The notes under the pieces are model-generated. The model was given only the letters and a program-made list of their open reading frames with translations, was not told where the DNA came from and did not search any database. This document shows positions 35,961 to 43,727 of a stretch of DNA of 64,000 nucleotides, in pieces. Made by a program: the position numbers and the translations under genes. The stretch is taken from contig NZ_CP114909.1 of NCBI RefSeq assembly GCF_027497355.1, positions 5,723,001-5,787,000 of the forward strand. The letters are read 5' to 3'. The first letter of the stretch is position 1; each line of letters begins with the position of its first letter. The DNA is from Micromonospora sp. WMMA1947 (GTDB lineage Bacteria > Actinomycetota > Actinomycetes > Mycobacteriales > Micromonosporaceae).

Positions 35961-36421
35961 CGGGCCACGCCCCGCACCAGGCGGCTGACCGTCTCGGCGA
36001 CGCAGACCGGCTTGCCGCCGGCGTCGCTCTCCACGGTGACCGCGGTGACCACCTGCACGCCGCCGTCCACGGGTGACACCTCGGCCAGGGTCGCGGTGGC
36101 GCGGACCGCGCTGCCGACCCGGAGCGGGGCCGGGAAGCGAACCCGGTTGAGCCCGTAGTTGACCCCCATGGCCACCCCCTCGATCCGGTAAAGGCCACCG
36201 GCCAGCGCCGGCAGCAGGGACAACGTGAGGTAGCCGTGCGCGATGGTGCCGCCGAACGGGCCGGCCGCGGCCCGTCGCGGATCGATGTGGATCCACTGGC
36301 GGTCGTCGGTGGCGTCGGCGAACCGGTCGACCCGTTGCTGGTCGATCCGGAACCAGGGGCCGGGGCCCAGGGTCTCGCCGGTCGCCTCGGCCAACTCCTC
36401 GATGGACGCGAAGACCCTCAT
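35957..36421 (-). CDS. MaoC-like enoyl-CoA hydratase
   Basis: A 154-residue single hot-dog domain protein. The hydratase motif is clear: QQRVDRFADATDDRQWIHID, then AAAGPFGGTIAHGYLTLSLL, with the catalytic Asp in the first and His in the second. It would hydrate a 2-enoyl-CoA made by the neighbouring dehydrogenases. It overlaps the acyl-CoA dehydrogenase upstream and the ligase downstream by four bases each, so coupling is tight. Confidence 0.92.
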   Translation of the reverse strand: MRVFASIEELAEATGETLGPGPWFRIDQQRVDRFADATDDRQWIHIDPRRAAAGPFGGTIAHGYLTLSLLPALAGGLYRIEGVAMGVNYGLNRVRFPAPLRVGSAVRATATLAEVSPVDGGVQVVTAVTVESDAGGKPVCVAETVSRLVRGVAR

Positions 36422-37590
36422 GCCAGGTGCCCTCCCAGCTTCGTGTAGCCGCGCAGCAGGTCGCGGGAGATGATCAGTCGCTGCATCTCGTCGGTGCCCT
36501 CGAAGATCCGGTAGAGCCGGACCTGCCGGTACCAGCGTTCGATCGGCAGCTCCCGGGTGTAGCCCATGCCGCCGTGGATCTGCAGGACGCGGTCGACCAC
36601 CCGATTGACCATGCCCGCGCCGTAAAGCTTCGCCATCGAGGAGGCGTGCCGCGGGTCCATGCCCTGCTCGACGGTCCAGGCGGCGCGCAGGATGAGCCAG
36701 CGGGCCGCCTCCAGCTCGGTCTCCGAGTCGGCGATCATCCACTGGATGGCCTGGTTGGTGCCGATCTTCGCGCCGAACGTCTCGCGCGTGTTGGCGTTGT
36801 CGATGGCCATCGACAACGCCCGCTCGGCGATGCCGACGGCGTGCGACGGGATGATGTAGCGGCCCTTGCCGATCCACTCCATGCCGAGGCTGAAGCCCTG
36901 CCCGGGCTCGCCGAGGATGTTGCGCCCGGGCACCCGGACGTCGTCGAAGACCAGCGAGGCGGGCCCACCCTCGCCCATCGTCTGGATGAACTCCGAGCGC
37001 CAGCCCATCGACCGGTCCACCAGGAACGCGGTGGCGCCGCCGTGGCGGGCCCCCTTCTCCCGGTCGGTCACCGCGATCACGATGGCGAAGTCGGCGTCGT
37101 GACCGCCGGTGATGAAGGTCTTCTCGCCGTTGAGGATCCAGTCGTCGCCGTCGCGGCGGGCGCTGAGCTTGATGTTGGCCGCGTCGGAGCCGGCGCCGGG
37201 CTCGGTGATCGCGAAGCAGCTGCGCCGCTCCCCCTCGATGGTCGGGACCAGGTACTCACGCTTCTGCTCGTCATTGGCGTGGAACAGGATGTTGTCCGCC
37301 TCGCCGCCGAACCGGAACGGCACGAACGAGCGACCGAGTTCGGTCCAGATCAGGGACTGGGTGACGGCCGGCAGGTCCATGCCGCCGTACTCCTCCGGCG
37401 TGGCCAGCCCCCAGAACCCGAACTTGCGCGCCTTGAGCTGCAACTCGCGCAGCTCGCTGTGTTCCAGTCCGGGCCGGTGCGCCCGTTCCCGCCGCAGCAG
37501 CTCCTGCTCCAGCGGCATGACCTCCCTGGTGATGAAATCGCGGGCGGTGTCGCGGATCGCCCGCTCGGTGTCGGAAAGCGCGAAGTCCAT
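36418..37590 (-). CDS. Acyl-CoA dehydrogenase (first of two)
   Basis: A 390-residue FAD enzyme that oxidises acyl-CoA to 2-enoyl-CoA. Family segments include CFAITEPGAGSDAANIKLSA, WILNGEKTFITGG, IGKGRYIIPSHAVGIAERAL, and the C-terminal QIHGGMGYTRELPIERWYR and IFEGTDEMQR. The catalytic acid at the usual Glu of the GTxE position is the Glu in FEGTDEM. GGAGGGG stands before the ATG at 37590. It lies between the SDR gene and MaoC within the acyl-CoA operon. Confidence 0.93.
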   Translation of the reverse strand: MDFALSDTERAIRDTARDFITREVMPLEQELLRRERAHRPGLEHSELRELQLKARKFGFWGLATPEEYGGMDLPAVTQSLIWTELGRSFVPFRFGGEADNILFHANDEQKREYLVPTIEGERRSCFAITEPGAGSDAANIKLSARRDGDDWILNGEKTFITGGHDADFAIVIAVTDREKGARHGGATAFLVDRSMGWRSEFIQTMGEGGPASLVFDDVRVPGRNILGEPGQGFSLGMEWIGKGRYIIPSHAVGIAERALSMAIDNANTRETFGAKIGTNQAIQWMIADSETELEAARWLILRAAWTVEQGMDPRHASSMAKLYGAGMVNRVVDRVLQIHGGMGYTRELPIERWYRQVRLYRIFEGTDEMQRLIISRDLLRGYTKLGGHLA

Positions 37591-37622
37591 GTCCCCTCCG
37601 GGTGCTGGTCCGCCGGCGCGCC

Positions 37623-38381
37623 TCAGCGCGCGCCGCCGTTGACGTACAGGGTCTGTCCGCTGACGTACGACGCGTCGTCGCTGGCCAGAAAGGCGATCAC
37701 CGAAGCGATCTCGGTCGGCTGGGCGACCCGGCGCAGCGGGGTGTGCTCGGCGACCATCCGCTGATGCTCCTCCGGACTGCTGCCGACCCGCTGCGCGGTG
37801 GCGGCGGTCATCGCGGTGGCCACGTAGCCCGGGGCGACGGCGTTGACCGTGACGTTGTACGGGCCGAGTTCGATGGCGAGAGTGGCCGTCAGACCCTGCA
37901 CCCCCGCCTTGGCCGCCGCGTAGTTGACCTGGCCCCGGTTGCCGAGGGCGGAGCGGCTGCTGAGGTTGACGATCCGGCCGTAGCGGGCCGCGACCATGTG
38001 CTGTTGGGCGGCCTGGCAGCAGAGGAACATGCTGGTCAGGTTGGTGGTCAGCACCGCCTCCCAGTGTGGCAGGGGCATCTTGAACAGCAGGTCGTCGCGG
38101 GTGATGCCGGCGTTGTTCACCAGCACGTGCAACCCGCCGTACGCCTGCACCACCCGGTCGCTCATCGCGGCCACCGCCGCGGGGTCGGTCACGTCGCAGC
38201 CGATGCCGACGGCCCGGCCGCCGTTCGCGGTGATCTCGTCGGCGACCGCCCGGCTGCGCTCCTCGTCGAGGTCGACCACGGCGACGGCGGCGCCCTCGGC
38301 GGCCAGCCGGTGCGCGGTCGCCGCGCCGATGCCCTGTCCGGCGCCGGTGACGACGGCCACCCGGTCGGCGAATCTGGTCAC
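37623..38381 (-). CDS. SDR-family 3-oxoacyl/3-hydroxyacyl dehydrogenase (FabG-like)
   Basis: A 252-residue classical short-chain dehydrogenase. The cofactor motif VVTGAGQGIGAATA, the NNAG segment LVNNAGITRDDLLFKM, and the catalytic set Ser in NLSSRSALG with YAAAKAG are complete. The acidic residue after the second strand (VVDLDEERS) suggests NAD rather than NADP. The GTG start at 38381 is preceded by GGGGAGAACC. In this operon it would oxidise the 3-hydroxyacyl-CoA made by MaoC. Confidence 0.92.
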   Translation of the reverse strand: MTRFADRVAVVTGAGQGIGAATAHRLAAEGAAVAVVDLDEERSRAVADEITANGGRAVGIGCDVTDPAAVAAMSDRVVQAYGGLHVLVNNAGITRDDLLFKMPLPHWEAVLTTNLTSMFLCCQAAQQHMVAARYGRIVNLSSRSALGNRGQVNYAAAKAGVQGLTATLAIELGPYNVTVNAVAPGYVATAMTAATAQRVGSSPEEHQRMVAEHTPLRRVAQPTEIASVIAFLASDDASYVSGQTLYVNGGAR

Positions 38382-38395
38382 GGTTCTCCCCTTTG

Positions 38396-39544
38396 CTAGA
38401 AGGCGTTGACGCCGGTGAGCGCGCGCCCGATGAGCAGCTGCTGGATCTGGCTGGTGCCCTCGTAGAGGGTGGCGACCCGGGCGTCGCGCAGGTACTTGCC
38501 GACCGGATACTCGTCGATGTAGCCGTACCCGCCGAAGACCTGGACGGCGTTGTTGGCCGCCCGGACCGCTGCCTCGCTGGCGAAGAGCTTGGCCATCGAG
38601 GCCTCGGTGGCGAACGCCTCGCCCCGGTCCACGAGGTCGGCCACCCGCCACACCAGCAGCCGGGCGGCGGCGGTGTCCACGGCGATGGCGGCGAGCAACT
38701 GCTGCACCAGCTGGTGCCCGGCAATCGGCTTGCCGAACTGGGTGCGCTGCCCGGCGTAGCCGACCGCCGCGTCCAGGCAGCCCTGGGCGATGCCGACGCA
38801 GCCGGCGGCCACCGACATCCGGCCCTTGGCCAGGGTGGCCAGGGCCAGCCGGAAACCGCCGCCGGCCGGGCCGAGGCGCGCCGAGTCGGGCACCCGGACG
38901 GCGTCGAAGCGCAGCTCACCGGTTGCCTGCCCGCGCAGCCCGAGCTTGCCGTGGATCTTCCTCCGGGTGAGCCCGGCGACGTTGGCGGGCACCAGGAACG
39001 CGCTGATGCCCCGGTGTCCGGGTCCGCCGGTGCGGGCGAAGAGCAGGACCACGTCGGCCACGGTGCCGTTGGTGATGAACGTCTTCGCGCCGGTGATCAG
39101 CCAGTCGCCGCCGTCGCGGGTCGCCCGGGTGGTCAGCGCGGCCGCGTCCGAGCCGCTGTCCGGTTCGGTCAGGGCGAAGCAGCCGAGCGCGGTGCCGGCG
39201 CAGAGCCGGGGCAGCCACTCGGCCCGCTGCGCGGCGGACCCGTACGCGGCGATGGCCTTGGCGACCAGCCCGAGCGACACCGAGACGATGCCCCGGACGG
39301 CGGAGTCGCCCCGGCCGAGCTCCTCCAGCACCAGGCAGTAGGAGAGGTGGTCGCCGCCGGACCCGCCGTCTTCCTCGGGGATGGTCAGCCCGAGGAAGCC
39401 CAGCCGGCCGAGCTTGTCCACGATCTCCGGGTCGACCGACTCGCGCCGATCCCAGGCCGCGGCGTGCGGAACCACCTCACGGTCGACGAACTCGGCGGCG
39501 AGCTGACGAACCGCCGCCTGCTCCGCGGAGAGCTGAAGGTCCAT
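38396..39544 (-). CDS. Acyl-CoA dehydrogenase (second; first gene of operon)
   Basis: A 382-residue FAD enzyme of the butyryl-/isovaleryl-CoA dehydrogenase type. It shows CFALTEPDSGSDAAALTTRA, WLITGAKTFITNG, KGRMSVAAGCVGIAQGCLDA, and at the end QVFGGYGYIDEYPVGKYLRD and LYEGTSQIQQLLIGRAL. The catalytic Glu is the one in YEGTSQ. It is the first gene of the operon, divergent from the TetR gene with about 90 bases between them. Compared with the other dehydrogenase in the operon it is clearly different, so the two likely handle different substrates or act as partners. Confidence 0.93.
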   Translation of the reverse strand: MDLQLSAEQAAVRQLAAEFVDREVVPHAAAWDRRESVDPEIVDKLGRLGFLGLTIPEEDGGSGGDHLSYCLVLEELGRGDSAVRGIVSVSLGLVAKAIAAYGSAAQRAEWLPRLCAGTALGCFALTEPDSGSDAAALTTRATRDGGDWLITGAKTFITNGTVADVVLLFARTGGPGHRGISAFLVPANVAGLTRRKIHGKLGLRGQATGELRFDAVRVPDSARLGPAGGGFRLALATLAKGRMSVAAGCVGIAQGCLDAAVGYAGQRTQFGKPIAGHQLVQQLLAAIAVDTAAARLLVWRVADLVDRGEAFATEASMAKLFASEAAVRAANNAVQVFGGYGYIDEYPVGKYLRDARVATLYEGTSQIQQLLIGRALTGVNAF

Positions 39545-39550
39545 GCGGCA

Positions 39551-39571
39551 TAAACTAGCGCTGCAAGTTTA
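39551..39571. promoter_or_regulatory. Candidate TetR operator
   Basis: TAAACT at 39551-39556 and AGTTTA at 39566-39571 form an inverted repeat with a nine-base spacer containing AGCGCT. It lies seven bases upstream of the acyl-CoA dehydrogenase start and within the divergent promoter region shared with the TetR gene. AT-rich arms in a GC-rich background make it stand out. Confidence 0.5.
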
Positions 39572-39635
39572 AGTACGTCCAGACCCGACTGTGGCAGAGT
39601 TGCCGCGGACCGACGAGTGAGCGAAGGAGGCGCGG

Positions 39636-40301
39636 ATGCCCCGGCCGAGGCAGGCGCTGCTCAGCCGGCAACGGATCGTCGATGCCGCCGCCGCGCTGAT
39701 CGACGCGGACGGGCTGGAGGCGTTCTCCACCCGCCGGCTCGCTGCCGAACTCGGCGTACGCGGGCCCTCGCTCTACAACCACTTCGCCACCAAGGACGAC
39801 ATTCTCGACGCGGTGGCCGACAGCGTCACCGCCCAGGTGGACGTCTCCTTCTTCGGGCGCCTCGACTGGCGCGAGGCGCTGCGCCGGTGGGGGCACTCGT
39901 ATCGGGCGGCACTGGCCGCACACCCGAACATCGTGCCGTACCTGGCCCGCGGGCCGGGCCGGCGGGCGGCGGCGCTGGCGATGGCCGACGCGGTCTACGG
40001 CGGGCTCGTCGCTGCCGGCTGGCCGCCCGCGCGCGCGACGCACATCGGCGCGCTGATGCGCTACTTCGTGGCGGGCTCCGCGCTCGGATCGTTCGCCCGT
40101 GGCTTCGTCGAGGACCCGGGGTTGTACGGGGAGCGGTACCCGCACCTGACCCAGGCGCACCGGCTCGCCGAGCATCAGCAACGGGTGGACGAGGGCGCCT
40201 TCGCGCTCGGCCTCGACGCACTCATCCATGGGCTCGCCCGCATCTACGAGGAGCACGTCGGGCCGCTACCACCCCTCCCGCCAGCCGATCCGGGGCATTA
40301 G
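39636..40301 (+). CDS. TetR-family transcriptional regulator
   Basis: A 221-residue repressor. The N-terminal helix-turn-helix is RQRIVDAAAALIDADGLEAF followed by STRRLAAELGVRGPSLYNHF, the classic TetR pattern. The C-terminal half is a helical ligand domain with no further signature. GAAGGAGGCGCGG stands just before the ATG. It is divergent from the acyl-CoA operon and very probably represses it until an acyl-CoA or free acid binds. It ends 34 bases before the truncated integrase. Confidence 0.93.
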   Translation: MPRPRQALLSRQRIVDAAAALIDADGLEAFSTRRLAAELGVRGPSLYNHFATKDDILDAVADSVTAQVDVSFFGRLDWREALRRWGHSYRAALAAHPNIVPYLARGPGRRAAALAMADAVYGGLVAAGWPPARATHIGALMRYFVAGSALGSFARGFVEDPGLYGERYPHLTQAHRLAEHQQRVDEGAFALGLDALIHGLARIYEEHVGPLPPLPPADPGH

Positions 40302-40334
40302 AGCAAGAGCTTTCAGCGCTGGTTTTCGACCACC

Positions 40335-41156
40335 GTGAGGGGCGCCGCCACACCGTCCACCCACGACCTTGTCAAACACGCACTCAGTCAGATGTTCGCT
40401 CTGGCCGTACGCCACGGCGCCATCCCCACCAACCCGGTCCGCGACACCGGCCGACTCCGCAAACCCCGCCGCACCGTCGTCGTCCTGTCCGCCGAGCAAC
40501 TCCAAGCCGTCCGCACGGCCATCCGCGAATGGCAGCGACCGATCCCTGGTAAGCCCGGGCCTCGGCACAGCGGCGACCTGGCCGACGTCGTCGACCTCAT
40601 GCTCGCCACCGGCGCCCGTATCGGCGAGATCCTGGCCCTCCGCTGGGAGGACCTGGACCTCGCCGCCGAACGACCAACCCTGACGATCTGCGGAACGCTG
40701 GTCTTCATCAAGAGCCAGGGCTTCTTCCGACAGCCCTGGACCAAGAGCGACGCCGGCTACCGCAGGGTCGTCCTCCCCCGGTTCGCGGTCGGCATGCTCA
40801 TGGCCCGCAAACTCACCGCCGCGGACAACCCCCACGACGCGATCTTCGCCTCCCGACGAGACACCTGGCTCTCACCCAACAACGTCCGCCGTCAGTGGCG
40901 CCAGGCCCGCGCCGAAGCCGACCTCGACTGGGTCACCCCGCACACCTTCCGAAAGACCGTCGCCACCCTCATCAAGGAGGAGATCGATACCAAGAGCGCG
41001 GCAGCGCAGCTCGGGCACTCCAGCGAGGAGGTCACGGACACCTACTACATCGCCAAGCCGGTACAAGCCCCAGACGTGTCCGGCATCCTCGAACGGCTCG
41101 GCAGCCACCCGAGCAACCAAGGATCGTCGCCAGGAGAGAACGATGCACACCGATGA
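40335..41156 (+). pseudogene. Tyrosine-recombinase integrase, N-terminally truncated
   Basis: A 273-residue frame with a complete catalytic domain but lacking most of the arm-binding and core-binding region (family members are usually about 380-420 residues). Visible catalytic residues are Arg95 in TGARIGE, Lys137 in TKSDAGYRR, His203 and Arg206 in TPHTFRK, His228 in LGHSS, and Tyr238 in TDTYY. The remaining N-terminal part (HDLVKHALSQMFALAVRHGA) is the end of the core-binding domain. No ribosome site precedes it, so it is probably non-functional. It points toward the attachment-like repeat at 41270, as expected for an element integrase. Confidence 0.8.
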
Positions 41157-41227
41157 CGAACTTGGTTGCCGCACCGCGTAAACGGGGGGTTTTCGGGGGG
41201 CGGTTCAAATCTCCATCGAAGAAAATC

Positions 41228-41265
41228 AAAGCCCTGACCAGTGTTCCCGCTGGTCAGGGCTTTTT
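41228..41265. terminator. Intrinsic terminator with T-run after integrase
   Basis: A perfect 14-bp stem (AAAGCCCTGACCAG paired with CTGGTCAGGGCTTT) around an eight-base loop is followed by T residues (TTTTTCTTT in the flank). It is the best canonical rho-independent terminator in the window. It lies between the integrase remnant and the tRNA-3'-like repeat, a common position at element borders. The A-run on the other side would let it work in both directions. Confidence 0.9.
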
Positions 41266-41269
41266 CTTT

Positions 41270-41299
41270 GTCGGGACGGCCGGATTCGAACCGACGACC
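41270..41299 (-). repeat. tRNA 3'-end-like repeat, copy 3 (probable attachment site)
   Basis: The minus strand reads GGTCGTCGGTTCGAATCCGG then CCGTCCCGAC, a well-formed T-arm and acceptor 3' strand preceded by GGGGGTCAAGG. The T-stem pairs, but no matching acceptor 5' strand or anticodon arm was found within 60 bases, so it is a 3' fragment rather than a full tRNA gene. Next to an integrase, this is the expected look of an att site. Confidence 0.6.
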
Positions 41300-41412
41300 C
41301 CTTGACCCCCAGTGAACTAGCGGACCTACCGGCGTCTGCCGGACGGTACCGACTCGTGCCAGACATGCAGGCCAACGGTCGGGCTGCGGTCCTAGGCCGT
41401 GTCTTCAAAGGT

Positions 41413-41925
41413 TCACAACCATTGGAGTAGGGCGGCGATGGTGACGGTGGCCTGGTACGAGGTCGCGGTCTTGTCGTATCGGGTGGCGACGCTGCGGCAC
41501 TGCTTGAGCCGGTTGAAGCAGCGTTCGACGACGTTGCGCCGCTTGTAGAGCTGCTTGTCGAAGGCCGGTGGCCGGCCGCCGCGGTTGCCTCGTCGGCGGC
41601 GGTTGGCCTGCTGGTCGGCGCGCTCAGGGATGGTGTGCCCGATGCCGCGCCGGCGCAGGGCCGCCCGGATGGCCTTGGAGCTGTAGCCCTTGTCGGCAAT
41701 GACGTGGTCCGGGCGGACCCGGGGCCGGCCGGGACCTGGTCGCTCGACACGGATGGCGGCCATGACGTGGATGAAGCGGGTGCAGTCGTTGACGTTGCCG
41801 CCGGAGAGCACGAAGGCCAGGGTCCGCCCGAGGCCGTCGCAGGCGAGGTGAATCTTGGTGGTCAGTCCACCTCGACTTCGACCGAGGGCGTGATCTTGTG
41901 GTTCGTCCGATTCTCCGCGCCCCCT
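41413..41925 (-). CDS. IS5-type transposase, second frame (OrfB)
   Basis: This is the -1 frame continuing OrfA. It starts around the slippery run and reads DHALGRSRGGLTTKIHLACD, then the second catalytic Asp in HVIADKGYSSKAIR and the catalytic Glu in RRNVVERCFNRLKQCRSVAT, ending VTIAALLQWL. All DDE residues are thus present once both frames are joined. The upstream boundary is approximate because translation probably enters by frameshift and not from its own start. Confidence 0.8.
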   Translation of the reverse strand, partial: RGRGESDEPQDHALGRSRGGLTTKIHLACDGLGRTLAFVLSGGNVNDCTRFIHVMAAIRVERPGPGRPRVRPDHVIADKGYSSKAIRAALRRRGIGHTIPERADQQANRRRRGNRGGRPPAFDKQLYKRRNVVERCFNRLKQCRSVATRYDKTATSYQATVTIAALLQWL

Positions 41926-42263
41926 TTAGCGCCGGCGGCATGCTGGTGGGCTCGCACGATGGTCGAGTCGACCGACACCAGCCAGTCGATGTCCCCGGCG
42001 GCGTCCGCGTCGGCCTGGATCCCGGCGAGCATCCGCTCGAACGTGCCATCGAGCGCCCACCTGCGGAAACGCGTATAGATCGACTGCCACGACCCGTACC
42101 GGGCCGGCACATCACGCCACGCCGCCCCGGCCCGGATCTTCCACACGATCCCGTTGAGCACCCGCCGGTCATCGACCCGCGGCCGACCACCCGTCACCGC
42201 CGACGGCAGATACCTCGACAGGGCTTCCCACTCGACGTCAGACAACTCGTAGCGACGACCCAC
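41862..42263 (-). CDS. IS5-type transposase, first frame (OrfA)
   Basis: A 133-residue frame with the N-terminal domain (MGRRYELSDVEWEALSRYLP, GGRPRVDDRRVLNGIVWKIR, GAAWRDVPARYGSWQSIYTR) and the first catalytic Asp in WLVSVDSTIVRAHQ. It ends at TGA after VEVEVD. The protein must continue in the -1 frame (OrfB). A slippery-looking AAAGGGGGC run on the minus strand at about 41920-41927 is the likely frameshift site. Confidence 0.85.
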   Translation of the reverse strand: MGRRYELSDVEWEALSRYLPSAVTGGRPRVDDRRVLNGIVWKIRAGAAWRDVPARYGSWQSIYTRFRRWALDGTFERMLAGIQADADAAGDIDWLVSVDSTIVRAHQHAAGAKGGAENRTNHKITPSVEVEVD

Positions 42264-42384
42264 GCGCTACATCATCCGACACCAAGATCCTTTGAAGACA
42301 CCGCCTAGCTACGTCAGGCTCTGTCGAGCCTTCCCGGACCGTCCGTGAGACGGTCGTGAGATATCACAGGAATCTGGCTCGTTG

Positions 42385-42428
42385 GGAGAAGGGCTGGCTG
42401 AAGATCGCCTACCAGCCAGCCCTTCTCC
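42385..42428. terminator. Long hairpin terminator downstream of jetD
   Basis: A perfect 16-bp stem (GGAGAAGGGCTGGCTG paired with CAGCCAGCCCTTCTCC) encloses a 12-base loop. It lies about 140 bases beyond the jetD stop on the minus strand and just inside the IS insertion. There is no T-run. It most likely ends the Wadjet operon transcript. Confidence 0.7.
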
Positions 42429-42569
42429 AGCCTGCTCTTGCAATAAGGGCCATCCACCCGAGCTCCGTCCAAGCAGTTTCGCCACCGCTCGTAACCAAAC
42501 CACACCGAAGCAGGCACGCGAGCCCAATGGGGGATGGAACTGAGTGCTGCCGATGGGTGACCGGGCGGC

Positions 42570-43727
42570 TCACCCGCTCGAACGCATGGCGGCGCTCGGT
42601 GCCGGGGTCAGGTCGGCGATCAGCGCATCCAGGCGGGCCTCCTCGTATACACCGTCAGCGTCCGTGAGCCATTCGATGGCACCGGGGAGGGAGAGCATTT
42701 CGGTGAGGAACCGACGGCCGGCGTCGTCCCTGTCTGCAGTTACCAGCAGCCGCACGCCGGCGCCAGCCAGGCCGCGCAGCAGGGTCCACGCCGCCGACGA
42801 TGGCCGACCGTAGATACACACCAGGGGCAGGCAGGATCGGCCGAGCTGCTCGGCAGCGGCTTCCACTATCGCAGGGTTCTCGCAGACCCGGACCACGTCC
42901 ACGTCCGGGCAGGGCGTCCAGTCGCCGCGCAAAGATCGGCTGGTCAACCACACCGGCTCGCCGCACCCTGCGGCCGCGACCGCAATCGTCGCCGCCGGTG
43001 CCGATCCGGTGAGCGGAAGGTTGAGGACGAGGACGGTGGCGGACACTACGTCGCAGCTAATCCCGTGCCCGGCCCACACTTGCCGCCACCGGGCTGCGCC
43101 GAGCGCCGTGTCGGCGGCAGCAGCGGCGTCGGCGGGTTGGGCGGTCGCGGCGGCGAGCAAGCGGGCGGCGATCCGGCCGAGATCGGTGTCGCGGTCCAAA
43201 CGGTGCGGGTCGGCGAACAGGCTGTTCGCTACTTCTGCCAGGGGCCGGCCTGCGCCGGGCAGGGTCTGCCACAGCCGTGCCACGTCAGCAGCCCGGCTGG
43301 TGGCCAAATCCGGGTTGGGGCGTTCGAGCCACCGGCGGGTCCGGGCCAGGTCCACGGCGTGCGTGGGCAGCCCGGCGTTGGCCAGGGTCGTGTATGCGGA
43401 TTCGACGGTGGCGGCTGCCTGCGCGGCGGCGTGCTCCCGGCGGCCGCGGACGTCGACGACCGGGCCACCGGTGCGGGTCAGCAGGTCCAGCAGGTCGTCA
43501 CCGGCGCGAGTCAGGGCGACCCGCAGCTTGCCGAGGGTGATCGGACGGCTGGACGTTTCCCAGTCGAGGCCGAGGATTCGACCGACTTGCGCCCGTTCGG
43601 GCTGGCTCAGGTTCACGCGGACGGTTACCCCGGCGCCGGTGCGCTGTTCCTCCAGCAGCTTCCGGACCGCCTCTAGAACCTTCTGTGGGCCGGCCTGGGC
43701 CGCCCATCGATCCATTGCTGCGGTCAC
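42570..43727 (-). CDS. jetD: Wadjet protein JetD (DUF2399, Toprim-fold nuclease)
   Basis: A 385-residue protein matching the TIGR02679/DUF2399 family. In Wadjet, JetD is the nuclease that cuts plasmid DNA extruded by the JetABC complex. The C-terminal Toprim acids are in place: Glu283 in VCENPAIVEAA and Asp332/Asp334 in LLVTADRDDAGRRF. The N-terminal part is mostly helical, with a winged-helix-like middle. The ATG at 43727 overlaps the jetC stop by four bases. It is the last gene of the operon, in the order jetA-jetB-jetC-jetD. Confidence 0.93.
   Translation of the reverse strand: MTAAMDRWAAQAGPQKVLEAVRKLLEEQRTGAGVTVRVNLSQPERAQVGRILGLDWETSSRPITLGKLRVALTRAGDDLLDLLTRTGGPVVDVRGRREHAAAQAAATVESAYTTLANAGLPTHAVDLARTRRWLERPNPDLATSRAADVARLWQTLPGAGRPLAEVANSLFADPHRLDRDTDLGRIAARLLAAATAQPADAAAAADTALGAARWRQVWAGHGISCDVVSATVLVLNLPLTGSAPAATIAVAAAGCGEPVWLTSRSLRGDWTPCPDVDVVRVCENPAIVEAAAEQLGRSCLPLVCIYGRPSSAAWTLLRGLAGAGVRLLVTADRDDAGRRFLTEMLSLPGAIEWLTDADGVYEEARLDALIADLTPAPSAAMRSSG

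Larger units (their letters stand above)
41396..42304 (-). mobile_element. IS5-family (IS427-like) insertion sequence, 909 bp, intact ends
   Basis: The ends are inverted repeats of 16 bases with one mismatch (GCCGTGTCTTCAAAGG on the left, CCTTTGAAGACACCGC on the right). They are bounded on both sides by CTAG (41392-41395 and 42305-42308), a four-base target duplication. It encodes a two-frame DDE transposase on the minus strand. Intact ends, an exact duplication and an undamaged reading-frame pair suggest recent insertion between the integrase border and the Wadjet operon. Confidence 0.9.

Noticed and set aside
42309-42527. Small minus-strand open frame between the IS and jetD
   Set aside because: It overlaps the long hairpin at 42385-42428 and has no family match or ribosome site.
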